Assembly (NCBI GenBank): GCA_016839995.1 | Contig: JAEOTD010000064.1 | Coordinates: 1-40,416 of the forward strand | Direction of reading: 5' to 3' | From: Candidatus Hermodarchaeota archaeon | GTDB lineage: Archaea; Asgardarchaeota; Hermodarchaeia; Hermodarchaeales; Hermodarchaeaceae | DNA: 40,416 nucleotides | In this document: piece by piece, positions 7,968 to 15,534 of the stretch | Layout: every line of letters starts with the position of its first letter | Position numbering within the stretch: the stretch's first letter is position 1 | Position numbers and translations under genes: made by a program | Notes under the pieces: model-generated | Told to the model about the DNA's origin: nothing | The model's input: only the letters and a program-made list of their open reading frames with translations | Database searches by the model: none

Positions 7968-8858
7968 ATGGTGTTAGTTACAAGTGGAAGCGCATCCAAA
8001 TTCTTAGCCTGGAATGTTGCGCAGCAGCTCAAAGCCCAGTACTTGAATACCGAGGTTAAGCACTTCCCTGATGGTGAAACATACATTCGCTTTCTCGGTG
8101 AAGTAACAAAAGAAGAGGTTATTGTTGTTCAATCCTTGGCACTAAAACCCAATGATTACCTCATTGAACTCTTCCTCATGCTTGACGCCCTCAAAGATCT
8201 CAAAGCAAAACGCGTTATTACCGTTCTACCCTATTTTGCTTATGCAAGACAAGATGAGCGATTCAAATCAGGTGAAGCCATTAGCCTAAAAACGGTAAGT
8301 CGACTCATCGAGGCGGCTGGTTCCGAGTATATCTTCACCATCGATTCCCATCGCCACCGTGTCGTTGATCAGGATGATCTCACTACAATTCCCTTACATG
8401 ACCTAACAGCAATGACTGAATTAGCTAAACACATGAATAACAAACACCCGCTACACAATCCCGCCGTCATTGGGCCAGACGCCGAAGCAGGAGCATGGGC
8501 TAAAACAGCAGCTGATACCCTCTCTGTTGATTATGATGCTCTTGAAAAAACACGGCACGACGCAGAAACTGTGGAAATTAAACCACGCAAATTGGACCTC
8601 AAAGGACGAGATGTCCTAATTGTTGACGATATCATTAGTACAGGTAATACCATTATCAAAGCCATTGATGTTTTGAAGAAAAACGGAGCTAAGAACATCT
8701 ATGTGGCTTGCACACATCCCCTTCTTGTCCTCAATGCACTTGTTCGGATATACGACGCAGGTGCCCTCGATGTCGTAGGAACAGATACAGTCCCATCTGC
8801 AATCAGCCATGTTTCAGTAGCACCTGTCATTGCTGACGCCATAAAGAAACTGAAGTAA
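7968..8858 (+). CDS. prs: Ribose-phosphate pyrophosphokinase (PRPP synthetase)
   Basis: It makes PRPP from ribose 5-phosphate and ATP for nucleotide, histidine and tryptophan synthesis. The 296-residue protein has KHFPDGETYIR, PYFAYARQDERF, the TIDSHRHRV metal-binding segment (usually DPH, here DSH), VIGPDAEAGAWA, and the PRPP loop VLIVDDIISTGNT. I chose ATG 7968 because it gives the normal family N-terminus (MVLVTSGSASK) and has GTGAGG upstream; the open frame reaches a TTG at 7920, but that extension does not look like the family. The next gene follows after 15 nt with its own ribosome-binding site. Confidence 0.95.
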   Translation: MVLVTSGSASKFLAWNVAQQLKAQYLNTEVKHFPDGETYIRFLGEVTKEEVIVVQSLALKPNDYLIELFLMLDALKDLKAKRVITVLPYFAYARQDERFKSGEAISLKTVSRLIEAAGSEYIFTIDSHRHRVVDQDDLTTIPLHDLTAMTELAKHMNNKHPLHNPAVIGPDAEAGAWAKTAADTLSVDYDALEKTRHDAETVEIKPRKLDLKGRDVLIVDDIISTGNTIIKAIDVLKKNGAKNIYVACTHPLLVLNALVRIYDAGALDVVGTDTVPSAISHVSVAPVIADAIKKLK

Positions 8859-8873
8859 CCGGTGAAATATTGA

Positions 8874-9122
8874 ATGCCTGCTCCTCGAAAATTCTGGAAA
8901 GCACTCAAGTGTCCTATCTGTGGTGAACGTGCCGTATTCTATGTAACCATGGATGCAGTGAAAGATGCCAAACAATATCCGGTTCCTTTTGAAGTCATCC
9001 ATGAAGATCATAAATTCACAATTTTCCTTGACTCAGGGCTGCTCATTAGTCGAATAGAAGAACCAAAAGAAGTCCCTCCACCAGCACCAAAGAAGAAAAC
9101 CAAAAGCAAAAAGACTAAATAA
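8874..9122 (+). CDS. Small CxxC protein with Lys/Pro-rich tail, 82 aa
   Basis: A short protein with one CPIC pair near the N-terminus (LKCPICGERAVF), a probable beta-rich core (PVPFEVIHEDHKFTIFLDSGLLISRIE), and a tail of prolines then lysines. The single CxxC pair cannot form a full zinc site alone, so a dimeric zinc site or a site completed by the HEDH histidines is possible. A good Shine-Dalgarno (GGTGA, 8861-8865) precedes ATG 8874 by 8 nt. It follows prs by 15 nt, so the two are probably co-transcribed. I do not know its function. Confidence 0.7.
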   Translation: MPAPRKFWKALKCPICGERAVFYVTMDAVKDAKQYPVPFEVIHEDHKFTIFLDSGLLISRIEEPKEVPPPAPKKKTKSKKTK

Positions 9123-9124
9123 GG
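9115..9124 (+). promoter_or_regulatory. TATA-like element for tRNA-Gln
   Basis: CTAAATAAGG is centred about 28 nt before the first base of the tRNA, the usual archaeal TATA distance. It overlaps the TAA stop codon of the small CxxC gene. The placement suggests a dedicated promoter that would give a tRNA precursor with almost no 5' leader. Confidence 0.45.
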
Positions 9125-9161
9125 CAGTCTCAACTTTTTGCGCTGGAGCCCGTTAGTGTAG

Positions 9162-9186
9162 AATACTCAGTGTTGAGTATACACTT
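9162..9186 (+). other. tRNA-Gln intron 1, non-canonical site in the D loop (after nucleotide 15), 25 nt
   Basis: The bulge-helix-bulge can be read directly. The central 4-bp helix is exon GTGT (9156-9159) with intron ACAC (9181-9184). The 5' bulge is AG|A (9160-9162) and the 3' bulge TT|T (9185-9187). The intron hairpin is a perfect 7-bp ATACTCA/TGAGTAT with loop GTGT. Cutting after the second base of each bulge restores GTGTAGTGGTCAA, an ordinary D arm. Confidence 0.9.
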
Positions 9187-9209
9187 TGGTCAATCATCCG
9201 AGGCTCTGG

Positions 9210-9234
9210 GTTCACCTCAGATTGTGAAGGAGAC
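9210..9234 (+). other. tRNA-Gln intron 2, canonical anticodon-loop site (37/38), 25 nt
   Basis: The central helix pairs exon CTCT (9204-9207) with intron GGAG (9229-9232), including one wobble. The 5' bulge is GG|G (9208-9210) and the 3' bulge AC|A (9233-9235). The intron hairpin is TTCAC/GTGAA, 5 bp. Splicing gives the seven-base anticodon loop C-U-C-U-G-G-A with anticodon CUG. Confidence 0.93.
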
Positions 9235-9290
9235 ACCTTGGGACCGCGGTTCGAATCCGCGACGGGCTACCACTTTTACTTCAAGACTAG

Positions 9291-9839
9291 TTATCGGTCA
9301 AAGAATATACTCTTGCCCGTTACCGAAAGAGGAATCCCAATAACAATTGTGGAGTCGGGCATGAGTTTAAGCCGATAGGCGGCAACTCCTGCACGGAAGA
9401 AAATCCGATTATCAACATTATGGATTTGAGCCGTTTTCACCGCACTTCCTATGGCTATGCCCATATCTAAGGCTTTGATAATACAAGTTGGTCCAGCAAA
9501 GAACTGCCCTTCTTTCCGCCCAACCTTGAGCATTTCACCACAATTAGCATAGCCACAGGCACCACATTGAGTACCCAAAGCCTTAGGACCCTTGAGACCA
9601 ATGAGAACAAGGGCTTCACACGCTTCAACATTCTTTGCATCTCGGGCCCAATGGTCGTCTGGATCCTTAGATATCTTATACATTTCTTTGGTTACAGCGT
9701 CTTTCTCTTTCCCAGTTAGAATCATTGATTCAAGATCATCAATTCCTCGACCCTTTGGAGCAGTCCGTGCTGCCAAAAGCATGAGCCGCGCAACATCAAT
9801 CACAGTCTTATTTTCTTCTTCTGACCCTGCAATTCTCAT
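9291..9839 (-). CDS. DUF2148 ferredoxin-domain protein
   Basis: A 182-residue protein of the DUF2148 type (COG4739-like). Visible features are an N-terminal helical segment similar to nitroreductase-like cofactor sites (VARLMLLAARTAPKGRGIDDLE), a cysteine motif CGACGYANCGEM that can bind an iron-sulfur cluster, then a second conserved cysteine in FAGPTCIIKALDMGIAIGSA. The biochemical role of the family is, as far as I know, unassigned. It ends 19-22 nt from the tRNA-Gln gene on the opposite strand and diverges from the geranylgeranyl reductase at 9933, 93 nt away. Confidence 0.85.
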   Translation of the reverse strand: MRIAGSEEENKTVIDVARLMLLAARTAPKGRGIDDLESMILTGKEKDAVTKEMYKISKDPDDHWARDAKNVEACEALVLIGLKGPKALGTQCGACGYANCGEMLKVGRKEGQFFAGPTCIIKALDMGIAIGSAVKTAQIHNVDNRIFFRAGVAAYRLKLMPDSTIVIGIPLSVTGKSIFFDR

Positions 9840-9932
9840 AAGAACACCAAGTTCTTGTGAGGCACTTTACAATTTTAGGCTTTACCTTCAACTGCAAGGA
9901 TTATATGCAACTCCCTCCCTCCATCCTCTCCA

Positions 9933-11144
9933 ATGGCTGATTCAGCTTTTGACGTTCTCATCGTGGGTGCCGGTCCTGCTGGGCTTCTAGCAGCAGAATC
10001 CCTAGCTGTGCAAGGAGTAAGCGTTGCTGTTATCGAAAAAGATCGTGTTCCAGGTAAGGATAAACCCTGTGGAGGGTTTCTCACCCATATGGGAGCATTA
10101 CAAGGCAAGATACCGCAAAATCTAGCTGAGAGGCAAACATTTGGGATTTCCATATCAATGCCAGGATTACCCATACATCATGTAGACTATCCAAATCCGG
10201 TTGGAATCCAAATAACTCGCGAAGCACTTGGTCGGCACCTATGTCAACGGGCAAGTGCTGCTGGAGCAAAAATCCTTCTTCAACATCAAGCCATAGGATG
10301 TAAGCGAAGCGATATCAAATGGAGAGTAACTCTCAAAGGAAATTCCAAGGAATTACACGCGTCTCTTCTTATTGGTGCAGATGGCGTTAATTCTCTCGTT
10401 GCGCGAGAAACAGGACTTCGGACTCGATTCCTCAGTGATCAGTTAGGAGTCACTATACAAGCTCAGGTTACCCTACCGGAGGACGAAATTACCAAACGCT
10501 TTGGGAGCCGCATGGAACTCTACTATGGTAGAGAGATATGTCCTTATGGCTATCTGTGGATCTTTCCCAAACGCGAGAGAGTCTATGTAGGCGTTGGTTC
10601 CCTGCTGAGTGTTGTAACGGATCGTTTACAACGCTATTTGACAAATTTCATTGAAGCCCACCCTCGTGGAAAAGAACAACTAGCTGGCGGAAATATACAA
10701 TTGATGGAACGGGCGCTAGTTCCGTTAACCTATGAACGCCAATCTGTAGCTGATGGGGTTCTTTTAGTCGGAGATGCTGCAGGACATTGTAGTGCCATTA
10801 CAGGTGAAGGAATCCACTATGCAATATTTGCCGGTATAATCGCAGGTGCCGTTGCAGGAAATGCAATACGAAAAGGCGATGTAAGTGCACGGTTCCTTCG
10901 ACGGTATGAAACTCAATGGAATAAAGCATTCGGAAGCGATCTCAAGTGGGGGCTGCGTCTCCGAAACTTCTTCTTTCAAGGAATGGCGTCACAGAATGTA
11001 AGCTCTGGAATGGCGTCAAATCAACGGTTCTTACAACTTGCTGCTGACCTCATAGTAGGGATACGTCCTTATAGAAGCACTATCATACGTGCGATTCCGC
11101 ATTATCTTTGGCAACGAGTTAAGTCTAGTTTTTCCCGAAGTTGA
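9933..11144 (+). CDS. Geranylgeranyl reductase family FAD-dependent oxidoreductase (copy 1)
   Basis: A 403-residue flavoprotein of the geranylgeranyl reductase family, which saturates isoprenoid chains of archaeal lipids or quinones. It has an N-terminal FAD Rossmann motif (VLIVGAGPAGLLAAESLA), KPCGGFLTHMG in place of the PVQCGE-type motif of canonical archaeal lipid reductases, LLIGADGVNSLVAR, PYGYLWIFPK and VLLVGDAAGHCSAITGEGIHYA. It differs clearly from the copy at 17824, so its substrate may also differ (lipid versus quinone tail, or another polyene). ATG 9933 gives a normal family start; a TATA-like ATTATATG lies about 35 nt upstream. Confidence 0.88.
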   Translation: MADSAFDVLIVGAGPAGLLAAESLAVQGVSVAVIEKDRVPGKDKPCGGFLTHMGALQGKIPQNLAERQTFGISISMPGLPIHHVDYPNPVGIQITREALGRHLCQRASAAGAKILLQHQAIGCKRSDIKWRVTLKGNSKELHASLLIGADGVNSLVARETGLRTRFLSDQLGVTIQAQVTLPEDEITKRFGSRMELYYGREICPYGYLWIFPKRERVYVGVGSLLSVVTDRLQRYLTNFIEAHPRGKEQLAGGNIQLMERALVPLTYERQSVADGVLLVGDAAGHCSAITGEGIHYAIFAGIIAGAVAGNAIRKGDVSARFLRRYETQWNKAFGSDLKWGLRLRNFFFQGMASQNVSSGMASNQRFLQLAADLIVGIRPYRSTIIRAIPHYLWQRVKSSFSRS

Positions 11145-11248
11145 AATCACGTGTCAGAAAGGCATAAACCCGAAAGGCTAATTTTTCTACTATACCCTGC
11201 ATTCTATGGAAAAATCCGTGTTGAATACTCTCCTATGAGGATAGGCTT

Positions 11249-12244
11249 TTGACGAAAACAATCCGACTCTCAATTGGCACTGCAGCACTTCTCGGGCTAG
11301 TTCAATGCAAATTAGATGCTGCACCCACCACCGCCTACACAATGACATATACCCAATCACGTTGTCACGCAAATTGCGCATTTTGCACACAAGCACGTAA
11401 TAGCAGCACAAATGCCAATAAACTCTCTAGGGTAACTTGGCCAGTCTTCTCACTGGATCAGGTTCTTACTACTCTTACTGAAAATAATTTTCAGGTCCCC
11501 TTTAATCGCATCTGTATCCAAACACTATCTTACCCATCTCTTATCAATGACTTAAGCTACCTTGTAACCCACTTCAAGAAGCGTTTACCACAGATTCCCA
11601 TCTCCATTGCATTACCTCCTTTAGCCACAAATCAGCTCCAGCGCCTCTATAATCAGGGAGTTGATCGTGTGGCCATTTCACTAGATGCAGTCACCCCTGA
11701 TATTTTCGAGCAAATAAAGGGTGATGGCGTTGAAGGACCTTTTACTTGGGACCAACATTACCAAGCGTTAGAATCAGCACAGAGAATCTTTGGACCAGGT
11801 CGAACAACCACTCATCTCATTATTGGATTAGGTGAAACCGAATACCAAACAGTGCATCTTATCCAAGACTTGGTCAACAAAGGGATCACTATTGGATTGT
11901 TCCCATTTACACCTGTGAAAGGAACTCCGTTGGCCGAAATGGAACGACCCACACTTGGAAAGTATCGCCGTATCCAGCTAGCACATTATCTTCTTCAAAA
12001 TCAACTTGTTAATGCGAACCAAATACACTTTGATTCATCCAATCAGCTGGCGGGCTTCGAGTTACAAAAAGAACTCCTCACCGATATAATCGCACGAGGG
12101 AAGGCTTTTCAAACAGCTGGATGTCCTTCTTGTAATCGTCCGTTCTTCACTGAACCGCCTGGAGGTCCAATCTATAACTATCCAGAACCACCAACTGCCG
12201 AGGCTCTCCACGAAATCGAAAACCAATTAACAGGAGTTCTTTAG
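11249..12244 (+). CDS. Radical SAM protein, LipS-type lipoyl synthase subunit (biotin-synthase-related)
   Basis: A 331-residue radical SAM protein with its cluster motif in TQSRCHANCAFCTQAR (CxxxCxxC). The preceding SIGTAALLGLVQC and APTTAYTMTY are typical of the biotin-synthase-related group. A second cysteine pair, AGCPSCNRPF, near the C-terminus could bind an auxiliary iron-sulfur cluster. With the other radical SAM gene at 13042 and a lipoate ligase between them, the best reading is one half of the archaeal two-protein lipoyl synthase (LipS1/LipS2), which inserts two sulfurs into octanoyl groups. Which of the two it is I cannot settle. The TTG start has GAGG 8 nt upstream. It ends 3 nt before the ligase gene. 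Confidence 0.82.
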   Translation: MTKTIRLSIGTAALLGLVQCKLDAAPTTAYTMTYTQSRCHANCAFCTQARNSSTNANKLSRVTWPVFSLDQVLTTLTENNFQVPFNRICIQTLSYPSLINDLSYLVTHFKKRLPQIPISIALPPLATNQLQRLYNQGVDRVAISLDAVTPDIFEQIKGDGVEGPFTWDQHYQALESAQRIFGPGRTTTHLIIGLGETEYQTVHLIQDLVNKGITIGLFPFTPVKGTPLAEMERPTLGKYRRIQLAHYLLQNQLVNANQIHFDSSNQLAGFELQKELLTDIIARGKAFQTAGCPSCNRPFFTEPPGGPIYNYPEPPTAEALHEIENQLTGVL

Positions 12245-12247
12245 AAC

Positions 12248-13045
12248 ATGGCAAAGCTATGGCGACTAATCCGAACCGGCATTTTCAATGCATATGAAAA
12301 TATGGCAATTGATCATGTTCTACTCGATGGATGCCACAAGGATACAGCTGCCAACACCATTCGCTTTTATCGCTGGAATCCCTCTGCCGTATCAATTGGA
12401 CGATTTCAACATCTCGATGATGAAGTAGATGTCGAAGCTTGTAAGAAACTAAATGTCGATATCGTACGTAGACTCTCCAGTGGAGGAGCAGTCTATCATG
12501 ATTTTGAAGGAGAGCTTACCTACAGTATCATCTGTCGAACGGATGATACACAACTTCCCACTGATGTAATTGAAACCTACCAACACCTTTGCAGTGGTCT
12601 TCTTGCAGGGCTTAATCGATTAGGCGTCAGCGCCAAGTTCTCTCCAGGATCTGAAAATTTCTGTCCAAATCTTTACGTGAAAAAACGAAAAATCTCCGGA
12701 AATGCCCAGTCTCGCCGAGGGAATACGCTCCTTCAACATGGCACCATCCTGCGTACCCTCGACCTCTACAAGATGTTTGCTTTTTTGAAAGTCAATAAAC
12801 AGAAAGCAGATTCTAATCTGATAAAAACGGCTGCGAAGAGCTTAACCTCACTTACACAAGAGCTCGGGAGTATTCCCTCATTCGGACAAATTGAAGAAGC
12901 GCTTATTGAAGGGCTTTCAGGCACGTTACCTGCGCGATTCTATGAAGAAGGCTTAACCGATGCGGAACTGCAATCTGCCCGGCAAATTGCAGACACATGG
13001 TATGCGAAATCAGACTGGACGTTTCGACGGGGGCTCGAGAAATGA
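12248..13045 (+). CDS. Lipoate/octanoate protein ligase (LplA/LipM-like)
   Basis: A 265-residue member of the biotin/lipoate A/B ligase family, which attaches lipoate or octanoate to a lysine of acyl-carrier domains. Conserved blocks are AIDHVLLDG, RFYRWNPSAVSIGRFQ, RRLSSGGAVYHDFEGELTYS (normally RRxxGGGxVxHD), KISGNAQSRR with the catalytic lysine, and LLQHGTILR. The length, with a short C-terminal part ending in WTFRRGLEK, fits LipM/LplA-type single-chain enzymes. It is flanked at 3 nt by one radical SAM gene and overlapped by 4 nt (ATGA) by the other, so the three genes form one lipoylation operon. Confidence 0.9.
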   Translation: MAKLWRLIRTGIFNAYENMAIDHVLLDGCHKDTAANTIRFYRWNPSAVSIGRFQHLDDEVDVEACKKLNVDIVRRLSSGGAVYHDFEGELTYSIICRTDDTQLPTDVIETYQHLCSGLLAGLNRLGVSAKFSPGSENFCPNLYVKKRKISGNAQSRRGNTLLQHGTILRTLDLYKMFAFLKVNKQKADSNLIKTAAKSLTSLTQELGSIPSFGQIEEALIEGLSGTLPARFYEEGLTDAELQSARQIADTWYAKSDWTFRRGLEK

Positions 13046-14001
13046 CCTCCCCAAATATGGGAGCTAAAACCTTACTAGATTGGTTTAATGCACCTGAATC
13101 TCACCTTGACAGTTTGTTTTCTCAAGCCCGTATTCTAACTGATGAAGCTTTTAACCGACAAATTTCTGTCTTTCGTCCTGGTAGTCATTTTCCTTCCGTC
13201 TCAATCACAGGAACCCGCTGTCAACTATACTGCCAACACTGTGCAGGACGATTTCTTCACCAAATGCATGCAATTAACAATCCTCCTGAACTCACTTCAT
13301 TCTGTCACAATCTAGTCCAGCAAAATGGAGTAGGCTGTCTCATAAGTGGTGGCTGCGATGACACAGGCGTGGTTCCACTTGAGCCATTTTTACCTGCAAT
13401 AACTGAAATCAAACAGTCGACCAGTCTTTATCTCAATGTACATACCGGGTTTCTCACCGAAACTCAAGCAAACAATCTTAATCAGACCGGTATTGATTGT
13501 GCCTCAGTGGATGTTGTTGGTGATGACTCAACAATCCACACTGTCTATGGATTACAACACCGAACGACAGCTGATTATCTTTCGACATTACAGGCGCTTG
13601 ATACTAGTGGTCTACCAACTGCCCCTCATATCTGTGTTGGACTCTTGAATGGAAAACTAGCGGGTGAGCTTAAAGCCTTACAGCTCATCAAGTCAACTAT
13701 TAAACCAAAACTCCTTGTCATCATCGCATTTATGCCAACAAAAGGAACCCCCATGGTTGATAGTCCACCGGCACAACCCTTTGACGTGGCCCGAATATGT
13801 GCACTCGCCCGGCTTCTTTTTCCACAAACCGAAATTGCACTCGGTTGTATGCGACCCCGTGGTGGCATTCGTCACCAAATGGAAAAACTAGCAATCGAAG
13901 CTGGGATCACGCGCCTTGTGCAACCTACAAATGCTACACTGCAGTACTTAGAGAAGAATGAATATACCGTCAACACACAACAGGCCTGTTGTGTGTATTA
14001 G
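13042..14001 (+). CDS. Radical SAM protein, second LipS-type lipoyl synthase subunit
   Basis: A 319-residue radical SAM protein with the cluster motif in SITGTRCQLYCQHCAGRFL (CxxxCxxC), followed by GCLISGGCDDTGVVPLEPF and a (beta/alpha) barrel. This matches a group long annotated as an uncharacterised biotin synthase homologue. The ligase stop TGA and this ATG share four bases (ATGA), so I chose 13042; an in-frame ATG at 12997 inside the ligase gene adds residues without family character. A C-terminal CC pair (QQACCVY) could help bind an extra cluster. It probably works with the product of 11249 as the two-component lipoyl synthase. Confidence 0.82.
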   Translation: MTSPNMGAKTLLDWFNAPESHLDSLFSQARILTDEAFNRQISVFRPGSHFPSVSITGTRCQLYCQHCAGRFLHQMHAINNPPELTSFCHNLVQQNGVGCLISGGCDDTGVVPLEPFLPAITEIKQSTSLYLNVHTGFLTETQANNLNQTGIDCASVDVVGDDSTIHTVYGLQHRTTADYLSTLQALDTSGLPTAPHICVGLLNGKLAGELKALQLIKSTIKPKLLVIIAFMPTKGTPMVDSPPAQPFDVARICALARLLFPQTEIALGCMRPRGGIRHQMEKLAIEAGITRLVQPTNATLQYLEKNEYTVNTQQACCVY

Positions 14002-14023
14002 GACCTTATGATTCTCGAAGGGT

Positions 14024-14647
14024 TCAACTCGAGAGTTGCTCACGGGAGATGTTAACGCCTTCAGTATTGATTATAGCCATCTGGATTGCGCCACCAGAAG
14101 CAATATCACGTTTTCGAGCGGCATTGACAGCACGTGTGACCAAATCCTTACCTTCCTCAATGGTCATGTTATCTCGATACTCGTCCTCGAGCACACCATA
14201 AGCTACAACTGATCCGCTTCCTGTAGCCGTAAATTTCTCTTCCTCCAACATACTGCCTAACGGATCAAGCATGTAGATGTGACCTCCCTTTTTGTCAACT
14301 CCACCGACGATAAGCATCGTAATCAGAGGAAACATACGGTTACGGAAAAGAATGGAAGAAGTTAATCGAGAAATTGCCTTCACAGTCAGCTCACGACCAG
14401 TTTCTAACGCCTCTAATTGCGCGATTGCACGAACATTGTTAGTGAGCTGTTGTGCATCAGCAACAGATCCTGAAATTGTCATCGCAGTGTGATCTGTAAT
14501 TCGTAGGATTTTGGGGGCTGTATCACTTGCTACTAGGTAACCCATTGATGCCTGTGATTCAGTACCCAGAATTACGCCGCCATTTACCTTCACAGCAACA
14601 GTGGTTGTGTGAGACATTAATCGATGATTATCTTCTTGTCCCATCAT
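14024..14647 (-). CDS. psmB: Proteasome beta subunit (catalytic)
   Basis: The active-site chain of the archaeal 20S proteasome. A 13-residue propeptide (MMGQEDNHRLMSH) precedes TTTVAVKV, so Thr14 becomes Thr1 after autocleavage. Counting from Thr1, Glu17, Lys33 (TAPKI), the GSGSVVAYG serine region and the RDIASGG Asp/Ser pair are in place. Position 17 is Glu rather than the commoner Asp, as also occurs in some archaeal beta subunits. The 207-residue length is normal. It converges on the lipoate operon (22 nt) and diverges from eL13; a TATA-like ACTTAAATT lies near 14700 on its strand. Confidence 0.96.
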   Translation of the reverse strand: MMGQEDNHRLMSHTTTVAVKVNGGVILGTESQASMGYLVASDTAPKILRITDHTAMTISGSVADAQQLTNNVRAIAQLEALETGRELTVKAISRLTSSILFRNRMFPLITMLIVGGVDKKGGHIYMLDPLGSMLEEEKFTATGSGSVVAYGVLEDEYRDNMTIEEGKDLVTRAVNAARKRDIASGGAIQMAIINTEGVNISREQLSS

Positions 14648-14828
14648 AGCTTGCTAACCTCTATCTCGGTGACTCAATGCCCACGACTATAACCTACAAT
14701 TTAAGTTTTCTTCTCTTTTCGGTTTCTCGGACTACTTACCCAAATCCTCATATCAGGTCTGATAAGTCAAAACATTTTTAGCTGACACTCTTCTCATCTC
14801 CTGCACTCAACCTTCAGGTGAACTAACC

Positions 14829-15527
14829 TTGGCATTCCGACCCGAAATCCACGCTCCCCAAACCGGTGAAACACGCCGGGGTCGGGGATTTAGTCTCCAA
14901 GAACTCAAAAAGGCAGGAATAGGATTAGCCGACGCTCGATGGATGGCAATTCCCATTGATAACCGTCGAAAAACCCAATACACTGAGAACGTGAAGCTGC
15001 TTCAAGATTTTGTTAAACGAATTAAGAAACTTGAAAAAACCAAAAAAGCAGCAAAACCTGAACCCAAAGCTAAGAAAACAAAACCTGCCAAGGTCAAACC
15101 AAAACCTGAACCGATAGAAACCGACTTAGCTAACCTTACTGGAGTCACTAAGAAACTTGCTGAAACCCTCGTGGAAGCAGGAGTTAAAAACATTCATGAT
15201 TTAGCCACGGTTTCTCCTCGACGCCTTGCACGAATCACTGATTTGAAACGAAACCGCGCTGAGAAGTTGATTGATACTGCTAAACGTTATGAACGAGGAA
15301 AAGCCAAAGCTGCTCGGGAAGAAAAAGCCAAAGAGCCAACCATTAAGGAATTGAAAGACCTCCCTGATATCACACGGTCTGAAACCAAACAACTCAAGGA
15401 ATTAGGCGTGGAATCACTAAATAACCTCAAAACAGAAAATCCACGGGACCTTGCCCTCTTAACTGGAATTTCTGAATCTCGAATTAAAGAGTGGCGAAAA
15501 ATAATCCGGGATCTTGGGAAAGAATAG
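14829..15527 (+). CDS. rpl13e: Ribosomal protein eL13 fused to two helix-hairpin-helix segments
   Basis: The first 60 or so residues are an eL13 core: HAPQTGETRRGRGFSLQELKKAG, then ADARWMAIPIDNRRKTQY and NVKLLQDF. A long lysine/proline linker (about 65-97) follows, then two similar helix-hairpin-helix units (about 100-155 and 175-230; for example LTGVTKKLAETLVEAGVKN and LPDITRSETKQLKELGVES), as in DNA/RNA-binding proteins. eL13 is a large-subunit protein shared by eukaryotes and some archaea; the HhH tail would add a nucleic-acid-binding module on the ribosome surface. The TTG start is supported by GGTGA at 14817-14821 with 7-nt spacing. It is tail-to-tail with the isomerase gene at 15535. 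Confidence 0.88.
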   Translation: MAFRPEIHAPQTGETRRGRGFSLQELKKAGIGLADARWMAIPIDNRRKTQYTENVKLLQDFVKRIKKLEKTKKAAKPEPKAKKTKPAKVKPKPEPIETDLANLTGVTKKLAETLVEAGVKNIHDLATVSPRRLARITDLKRNRAEKLIDTAKRYERGKAKAAREEKAKEPTIKELKDLPDITRSETKQLKELGVESLNNLKTENPRDLALLTGISESRIKEWRKIIRDLGKE

Positions 15528-15534
15528 CCAACAG

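Larger units (their letters stand above)
9147..9269 (+). tRNA. tRNA-Gln (anticodon CUG) interrupted by two 25-nt introns; CCA encoded at 9270-9272
   Basis: The acceptor strands AGCCCGT (9147-9153) and ACGGGCT (9262-9268) pair perfectly around discriminator A9269. The T arm is CGCGG-TTCGAAT-CCGCG (9245-9261). Removing 9162-9186 and 9210-9234 leaves a 73-nt tRNA: D stem GTGT/TCAT with loop AGTGGTCAA, anticodon stem CGAGG/CCTTG with loop C-U-CUG-G-A, and a 4-nt variable loop. Unspliced, neither the D arm nor the anticodon arm can form. The AGCCCGT acceptor and CAATCAT D-arm segment resemble other archaeal tRNA-Gln. Both introns fit the bulge-helix-bulge rule, and a candidate EndA is encoded at 33515-34075. 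Given the GluRS in this window, charging probably goes through glutamate and transamidation. Confidence 0.93.
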
